Of a stretch of 64,000 nucleotides of DNA, positions 48,411 through 60,948 are shown one piece after another. This stretch comes from Adenanthera pavonina (lineage: Eukaryota; Streptophyta; Magnoliopsida; Fabales; Fabaceae), in NCBI GenBank assembly GCA_026686845.1, contig JAIVEN010000012.1:15006501-15070500 (forward strand), written 5' to 3'. Each line of letters begins with the position of its first letter. The first letter of the stretch is position 1. The notes below the pieces were generated by a model, which did no database searches, was not told the origin of the DNA, and saw only the letters and a list, made by a program, of their open reading frames with translations. The translations under genes and the position numbers were made by a program.

Positions 48411-50198
48411 TTTAGGTACCCAAATTTGTTTGGGTCCTTTCAGGTCAGTATATTTTTCCCTAGATGTAGATGCAACTTTGGGAACCCATTCAACTTTCCT
48501 AACAAACCCATTCTTCTTCAAAACACAGGAACTGGAAATATGTCCCTTTTTATTACAGAAATGACAGGTAGTGAATGGACTACTAGATTGAGATGCAGGA
48601 AGAAAACAGTGCAGATAATACTTTTGTCTAGCATGCCTTGGTTGATCATATGTTTCAATGTGATGTGATGCATTGGTTTTCTTTTTTCTGTTCTCAGCAT
48701 GCACAAATTATCTTATATAGGCATTCTGATTTTTCTTCCTAATCTTTTCCTTGACAGCACACGGATCATAGCCAAGACCAGCTTTTCCTTGTGATATTCT
48801 TTGGCTCCCCATCAATGCAAACAACATATCTTTACCTCTAGTGAGCCTAGACATGCTTTTAACTAAATAGTCGTTAGTTTGATTAAGTTCAGTGCATGAA
48901 GTGCAACAAACAGATTCAGTAGTAGGTAGAGAGGCAATTTCAGAAACTATGTTTTGAGATTCCAGCTTATTTATCTTTTTCTTTGCCAATTTCAGTTCTT
49001 TAGCAACTTTGATGAATTCATCATGAAGCTCATGAAATGCACCTTGTAATTCAGAATAGGAAGGTTCAGATTCATATACCTCTTCTTCCTGATCACTGCT
49101 ACATGAGGGTGTGGCTTCTTTAGAGGCAAGTGCCATCAGATAAATGTTGGCAATCTCATCTTCATCTTCTTCTTCCCCATCTGAGCTGTTGCCCCATATG
49201 GATGAGATATAGGCTTTATTCTTCTTCCCTTTGTCTGCAGCTTTCTTTTCTTTTTCTTGCTTCTTGATGAATTGGGGGCAGTCCCACTTAATGTGACCCT
49301 GCTTTTTGCACTTATAGCAAGTCACAGGTTCTTTTGCCTCTTTCTTGCTTTCTCCAGCAACTCCCCTTTTGAAGAACCTCTTGTTCTTCTTCTTGCTGTA
49401 CAATCTTCCAAATTTCCTGACCATCATAGCCAGAGTTTCCTCATCCAGCTCATCTCCTTCATCAGATTCTTCTTCCTTTTCATCAGCAGCTTTGAGGGCA
49501 AGGCCTTTCTTCTTTCTGTCCAGTCCAGCTTCCTTGAGTGCTTTGATTTTTCCTTCATACTCCTCAAGGCTGCCAAAGAGAGCTGTGATAGAGGCCATTG
49601 ATTCTCCTCTGGCTTCTTCTATTGCTGTCACCTTGGGCTGCCATTCCAGAGGGAGAGCTCTGAGTATTTTTCTTACTTTCTCAGACTGAGTGTATTCCTT
49701 TCCCAGGCTTTTCAGTTGATTCACAATGAGGGTGAATCTCTTTTGTAGCTCCTTTATAGTTTCCCCTTCACCTATTCTGAAGCTTTCATACTCCCCAATG
49801 CACGTGTTCAGCCTGTTCTCCCTGGCTCCAAATGTTCCTTCATGTGCAATCTGCAGAGTATCCCACATTCCTTTTGCAGTGGTGTATTGTGAGACTCTGT
49901 AGAATTCATCCTGGTTCAGGGCACTGACTAAACAATGCTTTGCTTTGAAATTCAGTAGGACTCTCCTTCTGTCCTCATCATTCCATTCTGCTTCCAGCTT
50001 CTCTTTGTGTCCTCCATCTTCAGTTAGAGCCATTGGAACGAAATCTCCTTTTTCAATGACTGACCAGATGTCAAGATCAATTGATTGGAGGTAGATCTGC
50101 ATCCTCATCTTCCAGTACCCATAATGCTCTCCACTGAAGCCTGGTGGTCTGTTAGTGTTATTTCCCTCAGGAAGTATGCTTTCTCCAAAGCCAGCCAT
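48399..50198 (-). pseudogene. gag: Copia Gag, unit 2, late premature stop
   Basis: Start at 50198, 599 codons, same ATG as unit 1. The first zinc knuckle is intact (CYKCKKQGHIKWDC, CX2CX4HX4C). A TAA at 48708-48710 (CAA in unit 1) falls after NAYIR and removes the C-terminal hundred codons with the second knuckle, CHFCNKKGHISSSC. The natural end is again IWVPKRRT and TAA, ahead of the pol frame. Confidence 0.93.
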
Positions 50199-50239
50199 CT
50201 TTATTCCCAGACTGTAAGATCCTTTGAATGGGAATCCGG

Positions 50240-50251
50240 GCTCTGATACCA
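50240..50251 (-). other. Primer-binding site, unit 2
   Basis: TGGTATCAGAGC on the minus strand, two bases from LTR D; perfect initiator-Met match. Confidence 0.92.
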
Positions 50252-50253
50252 CT

Positions 50254-52115
50254 TGTTAGAAAGGCTGACTTCCCAAGAGGAGGGGTGAATTGGGAAGTTT
50301 GAAATTTTTCTGCACAAAGTGAAGTAAGTGAAGATATCACAATATAATGAAAATAATGCGTAAAACAGAGCAATCTGAAAAATAAAGATTGGGAGAAGAA
50401 GACTCAGTAATTTATCCTGGTTCGGTCTTTCCACTTGACCTACATCCAGTCCCCAAGACACCTCTTGGGATTTATCCACTATACAGCAAGAATTTCAATG
50501 GGCTTCTTGCTAAGGCCACAGTACACGAGTATGCTCTGTTTCTGAGCTCTCTCAAACTCTCCAAGCACTTTCACTATGTGCTTCTCAATCCCCTTGTGAA
50601 TACCCCTCACAAGTAAATCTATCTTCCAGATGAAGAGTAGATTGATTACAATGAAATAACTCTCTTGAAAAGAGTAGATATGAAAGTTTCAGTACAAGTA
50701 TAGAAGTTGAGAGAGTAAAAGCTTTTGAGAAGAAGATTCAGCAGAAATTCGTTATACACCCGTTTGATTTGTTACCCACAACTTCAAATGTTGTTGTATT
50801 TATAGATTTAGGTCTCAAATGTCCGTTAGAGACTTTAATCTATCCGTTGGAGAAGTTATCCAACGGTTACTCTGAAAAACTATCCGTTTACCAACCGCAT
50901 TTAATGTTTCTGACATACTGAAATTCGAATTTTGGCTGGTCAACAGACGAATTTCGAAAGGACCGAAGGTTAAAGGTTCCAACATTACAGCATGAAGTTC
51001 GTCTGTTCATGAGGTGAAATTCGAATGTTGAAACTTACAAAATATTTTCACAATGTGACATACGAATTTTCAAGAAGAAAGTTTTTCGGTTAAGTGTGAA
51101 CAGTGTTTTCAATTTGCTACAGTGCCCTCGAAATTCGAATTTTGGAACCCAAAATTCGTCTGTCTATTGATTGTTTAAAGAGGCAGAGCAGATTACTTTC
51201 TTCGAAATTCGAATTTTGAAAGGGTGAAATTCGTCTGTCAGAGAGACTCTTTTCAGACTAATTTCATCATTCGAATGTTGCAAGTTCTTATCATTCGTAT
51301 GTCAATTTTTCACTTCAACAGACTCAAGAACTCAGCTTCTGAAATTTGAATTTTAATGTTCAAAGTTCGTCTGTCAGAGAGCAGTTTTGAGACTCAAATC
51401 ATTCTTGATCTCAGATGAACTTTAACATAGTCTTAGATGTATTTCTTCCATTTTCTCAAATTTTGTTTTGTCTAAAATTCAAATTTTGAAGACTTAAAGT
51501 TTGTCTGTTGCAAAGAAGCTTCTCTCAGACTTTTATGAAAATTCGAATGTTGGAAGTTCAAAATTCGTCTGTCAGAGAGCATTTATCAAACTCAATTTCA
51601 TTTTGATTTCAGATGCATTTTATCATAGTCTCAGACGAATTTCTTTGGTTTTCATAAACTTCATTTTTCTTGAAATTCAAATTTTGAAAGTGTGAAGTTC
51701 GTCTGTTACCATAAAGGATTTTTTCAGACTAGATGAAAATTCGAATTTTGAACAATCAAAATTCATCTGATAGAGAGCCATCTCTTCAGACTTATTCAGT
51801 TTCAGCTCGAAATTCGAATTTCCAAAGGCAAAGTTCGAATTTCCAACTTGACAGTTCAGCTTAATCTTTCAACCTTCGTCTGTTTGTGGGTGTTTTTCAA
51901 ATAGGTAAAGATTTAACACAAAATCAAGGTTTGAAAACATCTTTTTCTCAAATCAAAAACTTTTACCCAATCATAACAAAAACTAAAGATCCTACAAGAG
52001 ATCTAACAGCAAATACTCAGAAAATCTTCACTTGAAACAGCTTTGATCTCCTTTGATATCTTCAATTCAAGCTCTTGAGTGTTGGTTTACAATCATCAAA
52101 ACTCTTGATTCAACA
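50254..52115 (-). repeat. LTR D (5' LTR of unit 2)
   Basis: It is 1,862 bp. It starts TGTTAGAAAGG where B and C have TGTTAGCAAGG. It keeps ATTCGTCTGTCAG and CATTCGAATG where B and C share changes, so it comes from a different insertion than LTR C. It ends TTGATTCAACA at 52115 and runs directly into LTR E. Confidence 0.95.
50797..50804 (-). promoter_or_regulatory. TATA box of LTR D
   Basis: TATAAATA on the minus strand. As the outermost 5' LTR of the array it would drive transcription leftward through the units. Confidence 0.65.
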
Positions 52116-52991
52116 AGAGAGACTCTTTTCAGGCTGATTTCATCATTTGAATGTTGCACGTTCTTGTCATTCATATGTCAATGTTTTACTTCAACAGACT
52201 CAAGAACTCAGCTTCTGAAATTCGAATTTTAATGTTCAAAGATCGTCTGTCAGAGAGCAGTTTCGAAACTTAAATCACTCTTGATCTCAGATGAACTTTA
52301 ACATAGTTTCGGACGAATTTCTTCTATTTTCTCAAGTTTTGTTTTGTTTGAAATTCGAATTTTGAAGACTCAAAGTTCGTCTGTTGCAAAGAAGTATCTC
52401 TCAGACTTTTATGAAAATTCGAATGTTGGAAGTTCAAAATTCGTCTGTCAGAGAGCATTTATCAAACTCAATTTCATTTTGATTTCAGATGCACTTTACC
52501 ATAGTTTCAGACGAATTTCTTTGGTTTTTACAAACTTCATTTTACTTGAAATTCGAATTTTGAAAGTGTGAAGTTCGTCTGTTACCAAAAGGCCTCTTTC
52601 AGACTAGATGAAAAGTCGAATTTTGAACAACCAAAATTTGTCTGACAGAGAGCCATCTCTTCAGACTTATTCAGTTTTAGCTCGAAATTCGAATTTCAAA
52701 AGGCAAAGTTCGAATTTCCAACTTGACAGTTTAGCTTAAACTTTCAACCTTCGTCTGTTTGTGGGTGTTTTTCAAATATTTAAAGATTTAACATAAAATC
52801 AAAGTTTGAAAATATCTTTTCTTCAAATCAAAATCTTTTACCCAGTCATAACAAAAACTAAGGATCCTACAAAAGATCTAACAGCAAGAACTCAGAAAAT
52901 CTTCTCTTGAGACAACTTTAATCTCCTTTGATATCTACAATCCAAGCTCTTGAATGTTGGTTTGGAATCATCAAAACTCTTGATTCAACAG
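52116..52991 (-). repeat. LTR E, truncated older copia LTR
   Basis: 876 bp aligned with 51240-52115 of LTR D and ending TTGATTCAACA. It starts exactly at AGAGAGACTC, abutting LTR D, and lacks the left 986 bp. It differs from B-D at many sites, so it is older. It is probably the remains of the LTR that the array inserted into or recombined with. Confidence 0.85.
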
Positions 52992-53837
52992 TCTATGATG
53001 TTACAAGTAAGCTAATTGCAACTTAAAAGGTCCTATATTGCAAGTGTTGATTGCCTTTTCATTGGGATGAACCTCATAAAAGAAGCCTATGAGCTTGGAA
53101 GAAATTCTTGACAAAATCACAAGACGGATTGATCTCATTATAAAAAGATGCATATTATCCAAAATAAGTTAAAACGGTTATGTAATTAAGGGATAAAACC
53201 ATAAAAGTGCAAATTTGATAAAAAAACATTCCTCAAGCTTAGTTTTGTGATGCATTTAGGTCACTTCTTTGTTGAGTTTGGTTGTGAGACGTGTACTGGG
53301 CTTAGATATTGCAGATCAAACATCTCAGTAGATAAAGTTCAGTAAGAAAATGTTGCATATTGCTTAAAATTGGAAGAAAAGTTATGCTAATAGGAGGAGC
53401 ACCCCCTCCAAAAAAAAATTTACTGTTGATGATTGTATTTTTCTTTAAGTATCTCTAGTGACATGTGCGCTGATCTTTGAAATCCAAAAAGCTTAAGCCT
53501 CCATAAATATACAAGTCTACTCCAAATCTTTGAATGAGTTGAACCCCTTGTCTAGTGTTGCTTTGTCACAAAATTTTTCCAAATTCATAATGTTTTCCAT
53601 GTAAAAAGTACAGTCTATATCCTTGTCATGTCATTGTGTTTGAATCGAAGCATTGACAAGATAATATAACTTTTGTGGTTGCCTCGAAGAAAGTGGTTAA
53701 TTGACTATTAGGTCAAGAAACTCATAAGAAAACAAACATTTATGGTGAAACTAGTTTGAGTACATCAAAATTGGCTTTCTATTGGCATTTTTCTTTGGCT
53801 TTTCTTATTTCAGAAATGCCAACTATTCATGCAGTGA
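52992..53837. other. Unassigned stretch
   Basis: No gene or terminal repeat recognised. It contains GTCTATGATGTTACA directly after LTR E, which resembles the end of a family Z LTR, but nothing else supports that. Confidence 0.4.
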
Positions 53838-56357
53838 TGTAACAACACTCATTGGTATTATGTGCAAGATTGGAGGAAAACAAGATGGAGAAAGGTTCAA
53901 TGTAGAGTCTAAAAGAACTCCATGTCGCGGTGAGAGTGAGTTCCAATGGTATTTTCTAGCTAAAACTAGTGGTACCGCTGTGAGCTTATATAGAGCTACA
54001 ACTAGATTTTTTATTAAATTAGAATTATTTTGGACAAATAGACTCAAAAAAATGGAGGAGAACCAAGGTAGCTCTAATACGGTTCAAGTTTTTCAGCCAT
54101 TAGGAGTCATTTTCAACCTCTTAAAGCTTGGATCTTGGTTGGTAAGTGATCTCTACTCCTCCTTCTCTATTTTCTTCAATTTTGAGTTTGGGTTTCTCAG
54201 TTATAAGTTAGTAAATCCACCGATTAAAATGGATGAAATGGAGTTAGAGAAGTGTGATTTGGTATTTATAATGCTTGGGTGTGAGTTTTGAAGGGTTTAG
54301 GTATGATTTGAGCTTAACTCTAGGTTGTTTTCAGTTGAAGCTCTTGGGAATTCGAAGTGCATGTGGTTGAGTAGCATTTGAAAGGTCCCTAAGAGCTTAT
54401 TTATGTGGTAAAGCAGTGTTGGAACCTTGGGTTAGGCTTAATTGGTTAAATTGTAGAATTTGGATATTTGGATTGTATGTTAATTGAAGTCTTATGACAT
54501 TGTGGAGGTTATCTGGCTGCTCGGAGAAATCAAGTTGTGGGATTGGCATTCAAGAAAGCTCGTGGAATCATGTGTGTATGTGGTATTGACAATTGAGGTA
54601 ACCAGGTGTTGGTATTATATTGTATGTATTGTATGATATTACATATATTTGTATATATGCATGTTTCTTTCATACCACGATATAAATGTGTTTGTGTGTA
54701 CAGTTTTCTATATATCGTGGTATGCACACAACTAGATGTTGATTATGATGATGGTTACATTTGTGATGATAATGTGATATGGGATAATGCATAGCATGAC
54801 ATTGAGATTATGATGATGATTATATGATGATACATGAGCATCGCCACATGGCATTGTGAGATAGTGATATATGATAAATTGGGTGGTGATCATAATATGA
54901 TATATGATGATATAATATGATATATGATTAGGAAGGATAAGGATGAGATTCCTACAGCTAAATCACCTCCTATGGCCAAGAAGGAAAGGCATCCAGTGGA
55001 TAGCACCTTCCTTAAATTGATGCTAATCTAAATGCTAGTGTTACCTTTGGCTGGTTACACTAGTGGGATGTGAGCTTGGTGATATCTCGGAATCAGTCTT
55101 TACTGACTGTTGGAAGGGAATTACCTATATGGAATGTCCTATTATGACGACAACTCGTGGTTCTAGCTGTGTGCAAGGAAGACATGCATTCTATTCCATT
55201 TCATATTGTATTCATGAAAATTGTATGAGTATATATGTATATGTGCGTGATTGTTGCCGATTACTAAGACACTGTCTCACGCCCCTTTCCCATAAACTAT
55301 TTTAGGTGAAGGTTTTGGCACTAGTTCAGAGAAGTCAAGGGAGTAGCTCATCGGACATCGGAATATCATCTATGTAGTATATTTGTGTTGTCTACATATT
55401 GTGCTAAGTAGAATAGTATGTTTGTAATGGATATGAGGTTTCTGGATGTTATAATGATATTGATGTTGTTGGTATGACATGGATGTGGTTTGGTATTATT
55501 TTGTGATGCATGTTTGGTACGGAGCATTGTTGAGTCAATATGGTGGTATTGGTAAGCTCAAAGGTAGAATTGGGCCTGGTTGGTGGGTTTCGGGGCAAGT
55601 AGCCCATTTTGTCAAATTGGGGTTCAAGGTGCTCAAATCTCAGAGAAGCGGTTCCTTTGAGACGAAACCTCTTTGGACAAGTTGGTTCGGTGGTTTTAGA
55701 CCTGTGTGAATGGTCATTGAGTGCCCACTTGCCTTCGGTAGCATTTGGAGGAAGTTAGTGGTCAGTTTTGGATAAAAAGTGGCCAAAAAGGTTAAAGGTG
55801 TCTAAAATCTCCATAAAGAGATGGATTGAAGTGAAACTAGTGTCTATTGATAGATTAGGACAAGATTGACTTGTAGGAGTTAGAATCAAGTCAATTAGAG
55901 GTTGGAGTATAAAGTTATAAGAGTTAGAAGTTCGCCATGGAGATTGGAATTTGCTAGTATGAAAACCAGCAAGGGGCAACGTGGTGCTAGGAAGTTAGGT
56001 CACGGCACAAAGAGCTCCAGTCGCGTGTGTTAAACAGGGGAAGGCCAAAGCCACGACGGTACTATAATGGCCATAGCCCCAATCCAGGTTCTGGTGTCTG
56101 TTTGGCTTTTCTTCCACTGCTTGTTATTTGGGAGGTATTTGTGAGTTGTAGTTTGGTTGGATTTTGAAGTTTTTGGTCAAGTTAGAAGGTGTTAAAAAAA
56201 CTAATTGAGGAATTAAGGATTATTTTGGAAAAACATTGTAGCACACTCAAGAATGAGAACTTCTTTGAGTTTTACTCAAAAAGTTCTACTTTCGAGTTAA
56301 GCCTATCATCCTGAAATTATAAGTTTTTTTTTGTTTCTTTAAACTAAGAGCAATTAC
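53838..56357 (+). mobile_element. Gypsy LTR, family Z copy 3, left part
   Basis: It is homologous to 388-2475 reversed and to 26021-27678. The tentative start is TGTAACAACACTC at 53838. Conserved blocks include 55070-55170, 55630-55700 (the GAAACCTCTTTGGACAAGTT region) and 55880-55925. It is split by CACTA element 3 and appears to continue at 60953. The 169-codon frame at 53782-54291 lies across its start and is not regarded as a gene. Confidence 0.55.
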
Positions 56358-58230
56358 CACTAGTAGAAAAAAGCTATTCTAAGATTGTGCTTTAAGACAT
56401 CCAAAAAAAAGTAGTCCTAAAAAATTTGTTCAGTGGCAATTTTGTAAATATGATGAACTAAAATTCACTTTTAAGGACAATGGAATTAGGGAACCTCTTT
56501 GATTATTTAATTTCAAGGACTGTGGGATAACCCCACCCTCCTATAATTTTTAGAGCTAATTATAACCTATTTCGGGGCAAAATATTCATCGATCAGCTCC
56601 CTTGGGGCGAAATTTTCATTAGCTCCCTCATGGTAAACCCTTTCCCCTCTCATTGTCATCACTGTCTCTTATTAACACTTATCGTTGCCATCGAAGCCAA
56701 ACCCATTAGTGTCAAACACACATCATCGAAACCCTAATGGCACTTTCTCCTCTCACAGTCACCGAACCCTTACTCACCATTGCACCATAGCCAACTACAT
56801 GCCATCATTATTTGTTGTTTAGTGCTAGCAAAACCTAAACATCAGGTTACTTGTGGGGTTTCTTCAATGAAACTTATTTCATATTTTGGACCCTAATGAA
56901 GATATTAGCTTGGTTTGGCTGAAAACAAGGTATGTGGGGTTTTTGTATGCTATTTGATTACTCACATCTTTTCTTCTTTCCATAGTTTTGCTCTGAAATT
57001 TGGAAAGGTTATTTGTGAATTCAATGGAGTAATTCTTTCTAGTGCTCCCAATCTTTGTAATTTTGTAGATTAGAGAGGATATATGAAACTATGTTCTGAT
57101 ATGACTAAGAAATAATCCTCGAGGGTCGATTTAGATTGCCATATAAGATCATCAAATCTGCAACATATAGTTATTTTCAATTTCTATAGTTTTTTCTTGC
57201 ACTCTGCTTATTGAGTTATCTCTAAGCATGTTGCCAAATGAGTTACTAGAAGTCATGGCTAGTGCTTAAGAGGTTTTTATTGTGGGCTTGGGTTTTGGAG
57301 CTTACTGATCTAAACCCCTCCTCCTCCTTTTAGTCATTTGCATTTAAATGTATGTTCTTTTAAAGTAAATAATCATAAAATCATGGAAAAGTATTGATGT
57401 AATTTTAGTTTAATTTACTCTATTCCTTTTATTTCTGGTTATTGGTTGTTGTATCAATATCACTCTTTATTCTAGGTAGGCATAGTATTATGCATTCATG
57501 GTAGTAATTTCATTACTATAGAAGTACTCAATTATACATTTGTTACTTTTATTTTTTAAATTTTTTAACCTTTCACTTGTCCTAGGTGGGGTTGATGAAT
57601 GGGATAATTGCAAGGAAACAAAGAGTTGTAGTCATATGCGCGTATACTCTTTTCTAATGTACTTCAAGTGTTTAGTTCTGCCTTAGTTAAAAATATATTC
57701 AAATGTAATCTATGCATCCATGAATGATAAGACATAATTGATGGGAAACAATATCTGGTTTGATATTATTTCTCGTTCAAACTTCAAACCAACCCATACT
57801 CTCAAATTATTGCTTAAATTAGTTGCAAGTGAAAAATGGCATATCGATTTTCTTTTTAATAAATTAGATAGAAAATGTTGGGAGTTTCATTTTTAGTTTC
57901 TTGATAAAAAAAAAGAGGTATACTTCATTAGCATCTTGAAAGCGGTCATGTGACAGTGAGTCTACTAAAGAAGCATATGGATAGTAGTGATATATATTGT
58001 TTGTTTAGCTTTTTTTTTTGTGGAATGAAATCATGATGAACATTTTTTATGAAAGAAATCAATTGGTAATTGAAGGATTAGAGTGAACGTGCCCTCAATT
58101 GATGAGATTTCAACACCTTCCCATGAAAGTTTCATTTAATTTGATACTGTAAATTTGTTATGAGCTTTTTTATTTGTGAGGTGTTGCTCACCTTATGATG
58201 GATAATTAGCTATATAAATTTGAATCTCTT

Positions 58231-58431
58231 ATGATGTGGACACATATTTCAATTGATGAAAATTCAATTGAAGATAATTTTGCAATTAAAACTGAAAGAA
58301 GGGCAGCACAAGCAATGAGCATGCATCTTTATTTCCCATGTGGGATCATTAGAGGAGCCCTCTCAAACTCAAGAATCCCTTGTGCAGTTTTTGCTAACAT
58401 ATCTAACCGTCCAACATGTATAGATATCATA
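58231..58431 (+). pseudogene. TRAPPC6/Trs33-like gene fragment captured in CACTA 3
   Basis: The plus strand encodes AAQAMSMHLYFPCGIIRGAL, then a stretch rich in SNSRIPCAV and ISNRPTC. This closely follows the C-terminal exon of plant TRAPP subunit Trs33/TRAPPC6, a vesicle-tethering factor at the Golgi. The frame diverges after PTC, so the last residues are missing. It starts with WTHISIDENS, comparable to the segment before the conserved block. No upstream exons of the same gene were identified here. Family identity comes from remembered wording, not a search. Confidence 0.65.
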
Positions 58432-59315
58432 GTATTTTCTTTTTCATTCTCTGTCTCTCTCACTGTGTGAGATAAAAGAAGTCTATCAAGAGATGCTTTA
58501 TTTTGATTATGTGTGTTCTCTGGACGTTCAATTTATATCCTTTAAGCATATTATGAGCTTGTATTTATAGTTTTTTAATTACATTGAATTATAAACATTG
58601 ATATGGTAAATCTATTCCTATTCAAGGCAAAATCATTGAACTAAAGTATGTCTCTACAAAGAAGATTTGGGAGAAAGATGATAAAATAGAGCTTTTTATC
58701 TTTGAGGTTTTTCTGATTGGCATGGCTGCTAGAAATTTTTTCTGCTATAAATTTTTTTACTATGTAATGTTACTATTGATTAACCAATCATAAGTACTCA
58801 TAAGATTCAAACAAATTATCATTCTCTCATTCTTGCTTGTATTCCTTTACTTATTTGCTTTCACTAAATTGCTTTATAAAATTTTTTTAACGATGTCATC
58901 GAGCTTTTTTTGCTAGTGGGGATTTGAAAGTGTACTATGATGGTAGGAAGTCAAGTAACTGCATTCTTCTTCTGCTAGGATTGAACTGATTGAAGAGCAC
59001 TATGCAAAAGAATACTAGTGTTTTCATTATTTTCTTTAAGTGATGGAACCCTCATTCTCTCTCACTCCTATATCTTTCTAATGTTATATCTGGTGTCATT
59101 AAATGCCTATACATGTTGATGTGAGGCTTGCTCATAGAATTATATGTGATATTATGGAGAGGGGTAGGAATATAAACTTTGTTCTTAAACATGTACATAT
59201 ATTAATTGGTAACTGAGGTTATTTGCAATTATGCTAATAATGACATCTCATTCTAGTCAATTTAAATGTTTTCAATAAGTTTTAATATGGCAATGGAGTT
59301 TTTCCCCATAACAAA

Positions 59316-59380
59316 AATAAAAGAGCTCTATTTGGTGAACTCAGTGAAAATTTATTTGCTATTGCTGATGCATCTTATAG
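59316..59380 (+). pseudogene. Myosin motor-domain exon fragment captured in CACTA 3
   Basis: The plus strand encodes LFGELSENLFAIADASYR and ends at an AG/GTTAGT donor-like site at 59381. Plant class XI myosins have a GELSPHVFAVADVAYR-like segment just before the P-loop exon. The P-loop itself does not follow, so only one exon piece is present. This is a family resemblance by eye. Confidence 0.55.
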
Positions 59381-60203
59381 GTTAGTGTGCTTTTAGAACT
59401 CAATCCACTCTTATTATAGAACATGTTATTTAAGTCCATGTAAATTACTTTTCTTTGTATAAACATGTAAGTTACCATTGAATATTCTCTCAAATCTCAA
59501 TTGATAAGAACACTTTATTTTACTTTTCAAATCTCCATTGAATATCTCCATTGGATAATTCATTCATGGTGTTTTGCATTTGGGTGCAGATTTCATGGTA
59601 CCTCCATGCCTAGTATAGGTCTAACCAATCAAGAACATACTGGTGAAATGTTTTGCCTTTAGTTCCTAAAATACTGTGAATCTCTGACTCTAGTTCAATT
59701 TTAAGCTCTTTGTTTTCTAACATAGTTGTAATTTGGCTTGGCACATGACATTTGTTTATTTGATTTTAATAATTTGGGCTAGTGGACTTTTTGAAACTTT
59801 ACAAGGACTTTTCATTATACCTTAATCGAAGCAATTAAAGAGCCTGACCTTACATTTATGGCTACCAAGTTGATGGTTTAGTAAGACTTGGTTTCCAAGA
59901 GATATTTGCTGGAAATGCTATTCCTTTATAGTAAGTTTTAACATGTAAATTTTTTATTATATATATATATATATTAGTGGAATCAAATGGTTCAAATTTG
60001 AAACTTGGTCTGATTCATGAAAAGGCATACATATGAGACAAACATATAGGCAAAAAAACCCATGACCTATTAGTTTTACTCTTCCACCTTCTGGATATGG
60101 CATGTTAGTTTTATTCTTTGGCACCTGGTTTTTTTTCCCTTTTATGGTGTTTTACTATCAAATTCAACATGCATTATTGTTGTTAGGTTTCTTTGCATTG
60201 CAG

Positions 60204-60294
60204 GTTGTCATGTGATAAGTCAGTAGTTAAATGTGTTGGAGCTATTTTCCATGGCCTGATCAAATATGCTTTAGACACCCCAATAATTCAGCTG
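60204..60294 (+). pseudogene. Exon-like fragment of unknown gene in CACTA 3
   Basis: Flanked by a CTTTGCATTGCAG acceptor and a GTGAGT donor, and open in one frame over all 91 bases (it contains CVGAIFHGLIKYALDTPI). The source gene was not recognised. Good splice signals and an open frame suggest a genuine captured exon. Confidence 0.45.
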
Positions 60295-60689
60295 GTGAGT
60301 TTCTTATATTGCTTTCTTTTATAAGTATTTTCCATTTAAATTTAGAGCATTAGTTTGTTGTTAAATGGTCTTTTCAATCTTCACTCTTACATAAAGATGA
60401 AGAAGGTGAGAATGATGAAAATGAAGAGGAGACCCCCGTGAGGATTGGGTTATACTTGTAGTTGTTATGTTTTGCTTAGTTTTGTTCTCTTGATTTTAGT
60501 TTAGTTTGCTGATATTGGTTACTTTTTTTTTTTGGTCTCAAACAAGCTCTGTATTTCATTTAATTTTTAGTTTGTTGTATTTGGGTTAGTTATGATTTTT
60601 TATATTAATAAAATTGATGTACTTTTTTATATTTTTTATCAACAGCTTCAGTATGGTTGTATATATGCAATTGTAGATTTTTTAAAAAA

Positions 60690-60948
60690 AGAAAACAATC
60701 CCACTTTCTAGGATAGTTGTGCATTACAACAATCCTTGAAAGTCTTTTTCCTAGGACTGTTGTAGCCGAGAAATGTCCTAGTAAGTCCATTTTCTTAGTC
60801 TGTTGTGGGCTAAACAGTCCTAGCTAGAAAGTCACTCATCAACAATCCTAGAAAGTTTAACTTTTTATGACTTTCACTTCTACTACTACATAAAAACTAT
60901 CCTAAAAAGTCTATTTCAACCATCTAGAAAAGTGTTTTTTGTACTAGT
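60690..60948. repeat. Subterminal repeats, right side of CACTA 3
   Basis: Short words such as TCCTAG, AGTCC and AAAGTC recur in both orientations up to the end, with imperfect hairpins. Counterparts occur at 56375-56420 (TTCTAAGATTGTGC, AGTCCTAAAA). Confidence 0.65.

Larger units (their letters stand above)
39951..52115 (-). mobile_element. Sirevirus-type Ty1/copia element, unit 2 (12,165 bp)
   Basis: LTR C to LTR D, with the same gene order as unit 1. The distance between LTR starts is 10,303 bp, against 10,304 for unit 1. Gag has one stop, pol one stop and one frameshift, and ORF3 one frameshift, all at sites different from unit 1. The right flank of LTR D is a truncated LTR, not host DNA, and no TSD can be assigned. 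Confidence 0.93.

Noticed and set aside
52992..53006. Rejoining of gypsy LTR copy 2 to the right of the array
   Set aside because: Only a short ATGTTACA resemblance; about 350 bp of expected LTR is absent.
53782..54291. 169-codon plus-strand frame
   Set aside because: It spans the start of a gypsy LTR, has no domain, and related LTR copies do not keep the frame.
59955..59980. AT dinucleotide microsatellite
   Set aside because: Short simple repeat inside CACTA 3, no wider significance.
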